Source: CBDUBU01 sp965365465 (lineage in GTDB: Bacteria; Bacteroidota; Rhodothermia; Rhodothermales; DASSAV01). From it: a DNA stretch of 47,276 nucleotides. The stretch is from positions 1-47,276 of the forward strand of contig CBDUBU010000003.1 in assembly GCA_965365465.1 (NCBI GenBank), written 5' to 3'. Made by a program: the position numbers and the translations under genes. Each line of letters opens with the position of its first letter. Within the stretch, counting starts at the first letter, position 1. The notes beneath the pieces are model-generated. The model saw only the letters and a program-made list of their open reading frames with translations. It was not told where the DNA came from and made no database searches. Of this stretch, positions 40,967 through 47,276 are shown in pieces.

Positions 40967-42256
40967 ATGACCCCTCGCGAATTTTTGCGACGTTATCAGT
41001 ATGATGATAGGCTCGTCAATGGGCGGTATTATTCGTCGGAGCTGCTGCCCATCAGACGCGGTGAGCGGGTCGGGGTAGTCTTGCTTAACCTTGGAGGACC
41101 GGATCGTGTAGAGGACGTTGCTCCGTTTCTCTATAATTTATTTATGGATCCGGCCATAATTGATATTCCGGTCAAGGGCTTGCTGCGGCATTGGCTGTCG
41201 CGGCTTATTGCGCGAACTCGTTCAAAATCAGTAGGCAAAGATTACGAGGTAATAGGGGGCGGATCCCCTATTAACCGGCTTACCCGCGAGCAGGCTTCTG
41301 CTATCGAGGTTGCTCTCAACGATCGGTATGGAGAGGCGATGGGGGTTACGTTTCGGACTTACATTGCCATGCGGTACTGGCATCCCTTTAGCGAGGACGC
41401 AGCGAAAAGGATGCTTGAGGATGGCATAGACAAAGTTGTATTGTTGCCGCTCTATCCGCAATACTCAAAAACCACCACGGGATCATCGTTGCTATACTGG
41501 TGGATGCTAGAGCAGGCAGGTGAGATAGCTGTCCGTCCGACAGCTTACGTTTATGAGTATGCAGCACATCCCAAATATATAAGGGCTGTGAGCGAGCGCA
41601 TCGATGAGGCATTGCAGCGCTTCCCTCGCAACCTTCGTAGTCATGTGCAGCTAGTGTTTAGCGCGCACGGCACCCCCTTAAGAGAGATGAAGGAGCGAAA
41701 GGATCCGTACTGCTGCCTTATACACGGGACCGTAGATCGGGTCATGGCGCTGCGCAGGAATGATCGGCCTTTTCATGTCGCTTTTCAAAGCAAGGTAGGT
41801 CCGGCCGAGTGGCTCACTCCGAGCACTCCCGACAAGTTGAAAGAACTGGCTGAGGATGGTCTGACAGCAGTTTTACTGGTCCCCATTGCTTTCGTGACCG
41901 ATCATATCGAGACAGCGTATGAACTGGATGTTGAGGTGCGGCAGGAGGCTGAAGAAATGGGGATCCGCCATTTTGAAGTTACTTCCGGGCTAAACTGCCA
42001 TCCTTTGTTCATAGAGGCGCTCGCCGAAGCAACAGTATCACAGCTTCTGTTGCCGGGTTCGGTTAGTGAGGCAGCGCAGTCAGGAGATGGGGATTCTACA
42101 AGCACGGGAGCGCCTGTCAGGGAGGCGACAAAATATCGCCCCGCAGAGCGGTGTATACGTTGTCACCAGTGCGGATTTATTACAGAACCTCGCCGGTGGG
42201 CTTCCTCCCTGGAAGAGAATGACGCCAGATCCATACGGGGAGAGTGTCCCGTCTGA
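40967..42256 (+). CDS. hemH: ferrochelatase with cysteine-rich C-terminal tail
   Basis: A 429-residue enzyme that inserts ferrous iron into protoporphyrin IX. The core is standard: GVVLLNLGGPDRVEDVAPFLYNLFMDP, LLPLYPQYSKTTTGS, the catalytic histidine in LVFSAHGTPLREMKERKDPY, and the glutamate-bearing SDxxET-like block in FVTDHIETAYELDVE. About 60-70 residues beyond the normal end carry ERCIRCHQCGF (C396, C399, C402) and a last cysteine, C427. Four C-terminal cysteines could hold a 2Fe-2S cluster, as in animal and some bacterial ferrochelatases, or zinc. The ATG at 40967 follows a long non-coding gap. Confidence 0.94.
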   Translation: MTPREFLRRYQYDDRLVNGRYYSSELLPIRRGERVGVVLLNLGGPDRVEDVAPFLYNLFMDPAIIDIPVKGLLRHWLSRLIARTRSKSVGKDYEVIGGGSPINRLTREQASAIEVALNDRYGEAMGVTFRTYIAMRYWHPFSEDAAKRMLEDGIDKVVLLPLYPQYSKTTTGSSLLYWWMLEQAGEIAVRPTAYVYEYAAHPKYIRAVSERIDEALQRFPRNLRSHVQLVFSAHGTPLREMKERKDPYCCLIHGTVDRVMALRRNDRPFHVAFQSKVGPAEWLTPSTPDKLKELAEDGLTAVLLVPIAFVTDHIETAYELDVEVRQEAEEMGIRHFEVTSGLNCHPLFIEALAEATVSQLLLPGSVSEAAQSGDGDSTSTGAPVREATKYRPAERCIRCHQCGFITEPRRWASSLEENDARSIRGECPV

Positions 42257-42289
42257 GCGCCGTATATTTCATTTGACCCGGAGAACAGG

Positions 42290-43633
42290 ATGATGAACCG
42301 AAGGTGTTTTCTGAAGTCTGCGGTTACTACTGCAGCCGCAGCTTCATTCCCCGCGATTATTCCGGCATCTGCTCTGGGAAGAGCAGGCCGCCCAGCACCG
42401 AGCGACCGGATTACGATGGGGGTCATCGGGACAGGCAACCAGGGGACCAATGATCTTTTTGGATTCCTGGATGACGAACGTGTTCAGGTGGTTGCCGTAT
42501 GCGACGTGAACGAAGGCAGTGCGGGGTACTGGGACGGGCGTTACGCAGGGCGCGAACCTGCAAGAAAAATCGTTGAATGGCATTATGCGCGGCAAAAAGC
42601 AGCAGGCACATACGAGGGATGCGCTGCGTTCGAAGACTTTCGGGATCTCATTGCACGCGACGACATAGACACCGTTCTCATAGCGCTTCCCGATCACTGG
42701 CACGCGATCCCTGTAGTAGAGGCGGCAAAGGCAGGCAAAGATATTTATGGAGAAAAACCCCTGGCATTGACCATAGCGGAAGGGCGGATAATGAGTGATG
42801 CCGTTCGGAAACATGGACGTGTTTTCCAGACGGGCAGTCAACAACGAAGTGATTATAATTTCCGGCGTGTATGTGAACTTGTCAGAAACGGCAGAATCGG
42901 GAAGCTGCATACGGTTCGGTGCGGACTGCCCGGCGGAACTCCGGACTTTGGAAACACCGGGGACAGGAAGGCGCCGGAGCCTGTGCCGGAAGGGTTCAAC
43001 TATGAGATGTGGCTTGGACCGGCACCTGATGCCTATTACTGCCCGGCGCGATGCCATATCAACTTCCGCTGGATTCTGGACTACTCCGGGGGACAGGTTA
43101 CTGACTGGGGAGGGCATCATCCGGATATTGCCCAGTGGGGAATGGGCACGGAAGACACGGGGCCTGTAGAGATCAGGAACGCCGAGGGTGTGTTCTCTAC
43201 GGATAGCCCCTGGAATACGGCTACGTCTTTTTACTTCGAAGCAATCTATGAAAATGGAGTTAAGCTGATAATCTCAAATCGGGAGCGGGGCGGCGTGACG
43301 TTTGAAGGGGCCGAAGGATGGGTATGGGCTACACGCGGGAACCACGATGCTTCTTCAAAAGAGATTATGACTGCGGAAATCAGTGCGGACGAGATCCATC
43401 TTTATGAGAGCAAGAATCACTATCGAAACTTCATAGATTGCGTCATTGACAGAAAGGAGCCGGTAGCTCCGATTGAAACGGCTCATCGTTCGATCACCAT
43501 CGCGCATCTTGGCAACATCGCTATGCGATTGGGACGCGATGTGAAGTGGGATCCTGAAAAGGAACGGTTTATTGACGATGAGGAAGCCAACGGAATGATC
43601 TCGCGCCCTATGCGGGACCCCTGGCATCTTTAA
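42290..43633 (+). CDS. Tat-exported Gfo/Idh/MocA family oxidoreductase
   Basis: A 447-residue protein beginning MMNRRCFLKSAVTTAAAASFP, a twin-arginine signal ending near residue 30. The NAD(P)-binding motif MGVIGTGNQGTNDL follows at about 43-56, then the family lysine motif GEKPLALT (about 150-157) and GGQVTDWGGHHPDIAQWGMG in the C-terminal domain. Exported members of this family usually act on sugars or sugar derivatives, holding the cofactor tightly; the substrate cannot be told. GGAG lies just upstream of two adjacent ATGs. It sits between hemH and hemL without an obvious heme role. Confidence 0.88.
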   Translation: MMNRRCFLKSAVTTAAAASFPAIIPASALGRAGRPAPSDRITMGVIGTGNQGTNDLFGFLDDERVQVVAVCDVNEGSAGYWDGRYAGREPARKIVEWHYARQKAAGTYEGCAAFEDFRDLIARDDIDTVLIALPDHWHAIPVVEAAKAGKDIYGEKPLALTIAEGRIMSDAVRKHGRVFQTGSQQRSDYNFRRVCELVRNGRIGKLHTVRCGLPGGTPDFGNTGDRKAPEPVPEGFNYEMWLGPAPDAYYCPARCHINFRWILDYSGGQVTDWGGHHPDIAQWGMGTEDTGPVEIRNAEGVFSTDSPWNTATSFYFEAIYENGVKLIISNRERGGVTFEGAEGWVWATRGNHDASSKEIMTAEISADEIHLYESKNHYRNFIDCVIDRKEPVAPIETAHRSITIAHLGNIAMRLGRDVKWDPEKERFIDDEEANGMISRPMRDPWHL

Positions 43634-43659
43634 TTGAATACACTACCTGTCTGAACTGC

Positions 43660-44964
43660 GTGATAAAAACAGAGAAAAGCAAGACACTGTTTGAAGAAGC
43701 ACAACAGTTTATTCCCGGCGGGGTAAACTCTCCGGTTCGTGCCTTCAAAAGTGTAGGAGGGACTCCGTTATTCATTGAACGGGCCGAAGGCGCCTACCTG
43801 GAAGATGTCGACGGGAACAGGTATATCGATTATGTAGGATCCTGGGGGCCAATGCTATTTGGGCACGCAGATCCTGATGTCGTTCGCGCTGTGGAGCAGG
43901 CGTCTGCGCGTTCCACCTCGTTTGGCGCTCCAACGGCTATAGAGGTTCGTGTAGCCGAACTGATTTGCGAACTCGTGCCCTCTGTTGAGAAAGTGCGCAT
44001 GGTGAATTCGGGCACCGAGGCCACGATGAGCGCAGTGCGCCTTGCCCGAGGTGTTACCGGCCGTGAGAAGATCATCAAGTTTGAGGGAAACTATCACGGT
44101 CACGGGGACTTTTTTCTGATTGCAGCCGGCAGCGGCGCCATGACTTTTGGCGTTCCAAACTCGCCCGGTGTAACAGCAGGAAATGCTCAGGATACACTGA
44201 TTGCGAGATACAATGATCTGGCAAACGTGCGCGCCCTTGTGAATGCAAACAAGGGCAGCATTGCTTGTATCATCGTTGAGCCTGTTGCCGGCAACATGGG
44301 CTGCATTCTGCCGGAGCCTGGTTTTCTGGAAGGTCTCAGGTCTCTTTGCGATGCGGAAGGAATTATCCTGATTTTTGACGAGGTGATGACTGGGTTCAGG
44401 GTTGCACGTGGAGGAGCGCAAGAATACTTCGGCGTGACGCCGGACATCACGACCCTGGGAAAGGTTATAGGAGCCGGGCTGCCGGTGGGAGCTTATGGAG
44501 GGAAGAGAGAAATCATGGATTTTGTCTCCCCTTCCGGTCCTGTCTATCAGGCGGGCACTCTTTCTGGAAATCCTCTTGCTATGCACGCAGGATATACGGT
44601 TCTCCGCAAAATAGCCGAAGACGAGCGTTTGTATGAGCATCTCTCGGCGTTTGGGGCAGCCCTGGATGAAGGGACTAGAGAAAACTTCAGCGCAGCGGGC
44701 ATTCCGTATTATGCGACACGGATAGGATCAATGGGCTGCATCTTCTTTAGTGACCGGAACGTAGTTGATTACGCTACAGCCATGATGTGCGATACCAACC
44801 GTTACGCCGTGTACTTTCATGCTATGCTGAACGAAGGCATCTACCTGGCGCCCTCGCAGTTCGAGGCATTCTTTTTCTCGGTCTGCCACGGAGAGAAGGA
44901 ACTGGATCGTACGCTGAAGGCGCAGCAAAAAGCACTGAGAAAAGTCAGTTCTCTTGCGGCGTAA
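43660..44964 (+). CDS. hemL: glutamate-1-semialdehyde 2,1-aminomutase
   Basis: A 434-residue PLP enzyme that makes 5-aminolevulinate from glutamate-1-semialdehyde. It opens with SKTLFEEAQQFIPGGVNSPVRAFKSVGGTP, then MVNSGTEATMSAVRLARG, KFEGNYHGHGD, the aspartate block LIFDEVMTGFRVARGG and the PLP lysine in TTLGKVIGAGLPVGAYGG (about 267). The GTG start at 43660 matches the family N-terminus. It shows that this organism uses the C5 (glutamyl-tRNA) route to heme. It lies 26 bases after the oxidoreductase gene and ends convergent with the ABC ATPase gene. Confidence 0.96.
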   Translation: MIKTEKSKTLFEEAQQFIPGGVNSPVRAFKSVGGTPLFIERAEGAYLEDVDGNRYIDYVGSWGPMLFGHADPDVVRAVEQASARSTSFGAPTAIEVRVAELICELVPSVEKVRMVNSGTEATMSAVRLARGVTGREKIIKFEGNYHGHGDFFLIAAGSGAMTFGVPNSPGVTAGNAQDTLIARYNDLANVRALVNANKGSIACIIVEPVAGNMGCILPEPGFLEGLRSLCDAEGIILIFDEVMTGFRVARGGAQEYFGVTPDITTLGKVIGAGLPVGAYGGKREIMDFVSPSGPVYQAGTLSGNPLAMHAGYTVLRKIAEDERLYEHLSAFGAALDEGTRENFSAAGIPYYATRIGSMGCIFFSDRNVVDYATAMMCDTNRYAVYFHAMLNEGIYLAPSQFEAFFFSVCHGEKELDRTLKAQQKALRKVSSLAA

Positions 44965-45001
44965 CGGCTTCTGTGTTCAGCGTTTTATAGGTGGCAAAGT
45001 G

Positions 45002-45712
45002 TCATCCCATACGCGCGGCGAAGAACAACTCAAGTTCGTGAAGGGTAGTCTCAGAGGTTTGAATGTCCTGAACGACGGAACCGGCGTCAAGGATAGCTAT
45101 ACGCTGGCACACATCGGTAATATGCCGCAGGTCATGGCTGGAAATGATTAGCGTGGCGCCGGCTGTCATGCTAAGTTGTGCGAGCATGATTTTGAGCTGA
45201 ATCTGCGATCCTGGGTCAAGATTGGCAAATGGTTCATCCAGTATGAGCAGCCGGGGCTTAATCAGCATGGCTGCTACGATGCCAACCTTTTTTGCATTTC
45301 CCCTGGACAGGTCGCGCAGGAGTTTCGTATGCTCTCCGAGGACGCGATCCGTGAAGAAGGGACGGAAGGGATCCAGCGCTTCGGCAATCGCTGCACGCTG
45401 AAGTCCATACACGCTGCCGACAAAATCTATGTATTCATCGGCTGTCAGGAAGTCCAGCAGGAAAGACTCGTCCAGGTAAGAGCCTGTGGATTGCTTCCAT
45501 TCATCGTAGACAGCTACGTTCTTCTGCCCGATCAATACGGATCCGGTATCGGCTCTAAGAAGGTTGAGAAGGAGTCGCAGGAACGTCGTTTTACCAGCGC
45601 CATTATTTCCAACTAGGCCAAAGGTTTCTCCGGAGGCAATGCTAAGCGAAGGGATGCTGAGTTCAAAGCGACTTCCAAATCGTTTGATCAGATTGCGGAT
45701 TTCAACGCTCAT
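45002..45712 (-). CDS. ABC transporter ATP-binding protein (partner of DUF5687 permease)
   Basis: A 236-residue ATPase. Walker A is LVGNNGAGKTTFLRLLLNLL, the signature-like LRDLSRGNAKKVGIVAAML departs from LSGGQ (SRGNAKK, common in this exporter-type subfamily), Walker B is LLILDEPFANLDP and the switch histidine is ISSHDLRHI. The ATG at 45712 overlaps the stop of the upstream permease gene, so the pair is translationally coupled; an in-frame ATG at 45727 is possible. The two proteins probably form an exporter-like ABC complex of unknown substrate. Confidence 0.88.
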   Translation of the reverse strand: MSVEIRNLIKRFGSRFELSIPSLSIASGETFGLVGNNGAGKTTFLRLLLNLLRADTGSVLIGQKNVAVYDEWKQSTGSYLDESFLLDFLTADEYIDFVGSVYGLQRAAIAEALDPFRPFFTDRVLGEHTKLLRDLSRGNAKKVGIVAAMLIKPRLLILDEPFANLDPGSQIQLKIMLAQLSMTAGATLIISSHDLRHITDVCQRIAILDAGSVVQDIQTSETTLHELELFFAARMG

Positions 45713-47186
45713 AGTATCTGAATCCATCAGCCATGACGTAACGGCGGCGTGCAAGATGCCTCGCCAGGACCAGGCTAAGCGGTCTGGTCAGGAAAATACC
45801 TGCCACACCAGATGCAGCAATGATACCCATCGCTATCTCAGGATTATCTGAAAGCAGATGAAAAACCACCGCTGCAGGGATGATGGCGAGGATAAACCAG
45901 AACCAGTGCGCCAGGGTAAATCCTTCGTAGTTCATAAACCCGTTTCTGATCAGGTTTAGCCGCTTACGATTGTGTATAGCCAGAACCATCATAATGCCCA
46001 CCGTGATGCCGGCGTTATAGAACAGAAAGCTGATATGCAAGGCTGTCAGGTCGGGCCTCATGAGGAGGAACACAGGAAGGCTGACGACAAACAGCAGAGC
46101 GCAAGATAGTTGAAGCAGGTACGTTTTTGCCAGAACGATGCCCTGGAATGAGTGGGCGCGGGAAAGAAAGCCATCGAAGTAGCAGCTTTCCCATGAAAAC
46201 ATAAGCTGTCCGTAGTTAGCTGCAAACATGCCGGAGGCAAAGACTCCGAGGACAGCGCCTACCAGCCCGACCGGAGATCCCTTGAAGTTGGCGAGAATCA
46301 TGCCAACATAGACTGTGCCCAGGACTACGGAAATCAAAAAATAGGTGCGAGGTCTTTTGTTGCGAAACATCATCTTCACCTCGAGGAGCATCAGATTTAT
46401 GATCTCTCCCTGCTTTGTGTCAAAGGTTATTTGCCAGAGCGGCTGCGCGTCGCCGCAGGCGCTTTCTTCCTGCAAACGCTTTCGGAACAGCAGACCTGAC
46501 CAGTAAATAACCAGGAAGGTTACGAAGACAAGCAGTAACCATACGACGAGATTGCCTTGAGCTATGTGTTGGAAAACATAAGAAGATGCCTGTAGCAAGA
46601 ATTGCTGCCCCAGGATCAGATCTGCTGCTGAAATGATGCCCAGTACACTGATGCCGATGAAGAAATCGAGCAAGCTGCGATCGAGTAGGCTTCTGAGTAT
46701 AAGCACGCCGTAATGTGACACAAGCATAAGCAGACAAAAGCCTGTCATCCACAGAACTCCGGGCGCTGTCTTTTGCGACTCCAGCAAAGTCTCCCGAATC
46801 CAAAAGGGAAGCAAAAAGAGGATGGGAAGCAGATTGTGGAGTGAAGCGAGGGAAGAAAACTGAAAATACCAGATCAGTTTCGTCTGTGAGACAGGAAGAT
46901 GGAGATAGGGGCGAATACTGACATGGGGAGTGCGTTGCAGAAAGAAGCGGAGGGGAAACAAGCCCAGCAACCCAACGAGGGCGTAGCGGCTAAGAACGCT
47001 GATAACGGGCTGATCAGGGAAGACAGAATCCAGCGCGTGGCTTACGATAAAGCCAAGACTGGCCGTAACCGCAGTTGTATATAGCAGGAGCGCTGCCAGG
47101 CCCATTATGGAGAGCCAGCGATACCTGGGCCTGAATGAGCGCTGAACGCTACGCCACTGATGGCGCAGCAGGGTCAAGAACAGCAT
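45702..47186 (-). CDS. DUF5687 family ABC permease
   Basis: A 494-residue protein with about twelve hydrophobic segments and short basic loops. It resembles DUF5687, a Bacteroidota permease family encoded next to an ABC ATPase, which is the case here. FLTLLRHQWRSVQRS at the start and LMLLEVKMMFRNKRPRTYFLIS in the middle are typical repeated half-motifs (each half opens with a basic region before the helices). ATG 47186 is chosen over TTG 47204. The substrate is unknown. It overlaps the ATPase gene by 11 bases at its 3' end. Confidence 0.8.
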   Translation of the reverse strand: MLFLTLLRHQWRSVQRSFRPRYRWLSIMGLAALLLYTTAVTASLGFIVSHALDSVFPDQPVISVLSRYALVGLLGLFPLRFFLQRTPHVSIRPYLHLPVSQTKLIWYFQFSSLASLHNLLPILFLLPFWIRETLLESQKTAPGVLWMTGFCLLMLVSHYGVLILRSLLDRSLLDFFIGISVLGIISAADLILGQQFLLQASSYVFQHIAQGNLVVWLLLVFVTFLVIYWSGLLFRKRLQEESACGDAQPLWQITFDTKQGEIINLMLLEVKMMFRNKRPRTYFLISVVLGTVYVGMILANFKGSPVGLVGAVLGVFASGMFAANYGQLMFSWESCYFDGFLSRAHSFQGIVLAKTYLLQLSCALLFVVSLPVFLLMRPDLTALHISFLFYNAGITVGIMMVLAIHNRKRLNLIRNGFMNYEGFTLAHWFWFILAIIPAAVVFHLLSDNPEIAMGIIAASGVAGIFLTRPLSLVLARHLARRRYVMADGFRYYER

Positions 47187-47204
47187 TGGGCGCAGAGAAT
47201 ACAA

Positions 47205-47232
47205 ATGCTACTACCGGCGACGAGTATGTCAA
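47205..47232 (-). promoter_or_regulatory. candidate sigma70-type promoter of the DUF5687 operon
   Basis: Read on the minus strand, TTGACA (47232-47227) is followed after 16 bases by TAGCAT (47210-47205), about 18 bases before the ATG at 47186. The -35 box is perfect but the -10 box is poor, and many Bacteroidota promoters use a different consensus, so this is tentative. Confidence 0.3.
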
Positions 47233-47276
47233 GTAAAGTGTGTAAATGACCGGCTGCTAGGATACGGGCATACGCC

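Noticed and set aside
42344..43120. 258-codon minus-strand ORF opposite the Gfo/Idh/MocA gene
   Set aside because: The + strand has a Tat signal, dinucleotide motif and EKP motif; the antisense frame has none.
43855..44640. 261-codon minus-strand ORF opposite hemL
   Set aside because: HemL is fully supported on the + strand.
1..47276. CRISPR arrays, tRNA or rRNA genes, insertion sequences, prophage or toxin-antitoxin modules
   Set aside because: I looked through the intergenic stretches and gene products and saw no regularly spaced repeats, cloverleaf-like or rRNA-like sequence, transposases, integrases or phage proteins. A tRNAscan, Infernal or ISfinder run would be decisive.

Overview
The window reads as chromosomal core-genome DNA from a Gram-negative member of the Bacteroidota, most likely the Rhodothermia/Balneolia side of the phylum. 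The evidence is a DUF5687-type ABC permease, an LptD-like outer-membrane assembly protein, a DUF7033/NodB-like deacetylase, a MutL-linked small basic membrane protein of the YxPRYYD type, lipoprotein and Tat signal peptides, and moderate GC (about half or slightly more, judged by eye). Genus cannot be named from the sequence. Genes are tightly packed on both strands. I saw no rRNA, tRNA, CRISPR array, insertion sequence or prophage gene.

Layout. 1-1912 (+): a 5'-nucleotidase split over two genes, then a TPM-domain membrane protein. 2003-8006 (-): a SUF iron-sulfur cluster assembly operon, sufB-C-D-S-E-T, with an A-type carrier gene divergent at 8297 and a perfect 21-bp palindrome in the shared upstream region. 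8657-10970 (-): two paralogous DUF192 lipoproteins and hemW. 11178-14803 (+): a NurA-type nuclease, an orphan ABC ATPase and an HD phosphohydrolase. 14818-20183 (-): a tiny membrane ORF, a NarL-type response regulator, hpt, tilS, mutL and the small YxPRYYD protein. 20563-26760 (+): eno, a FtsB/DivIC protein, a ROK kinase, an LptD-like protein and a BON protein. 26745-34499: mixed strands, with a GNAT acetyltransferase, a deacetylase-like protein, an OsmC-metZ pair, a lipase, a degenerate phytase-like propeller lipoprotein, a CTP-dependent lipid kinase-like protein and a PrsW-type protease with zinc ribbons. 34575-44964 (+): a dienelactone-hydrolase lipoprotein, a strong terminator, then a heme region (hemE, ettA, a YjbR protein, an rluA-type synthase, hemF, hemH, a Tat oxidoreductase, hemL). 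45002-47186 (-): a DUF5687 permease and its ATPase.

How it fits together. Two metal-cofactor themes dominate: Fe-S assembly (suf plus A-type carrier) and heme synthesis (hemL, hemE, oxygen-dependent hemF, hemH, with the heme chaperone hemW elsewhere in the window). The use of HemF points to an aerobic lifestyle. hemA, B, C, D and the protoporphyrinogen oxidase are not here. The remaining genes are housekeeping (mismatch repair, tRNA modification, glycolysis, cell division, purine salvage, methionine synthesis, envelope biogenesis). I found no clear new multi-gene system. The best leads are the suf palindrome, the inverted repeats before hemE and hemH, the cysteine-rich tail of HemH, the degenerate active sites in the phytase-like protein and MutL, and NurA without HerA.
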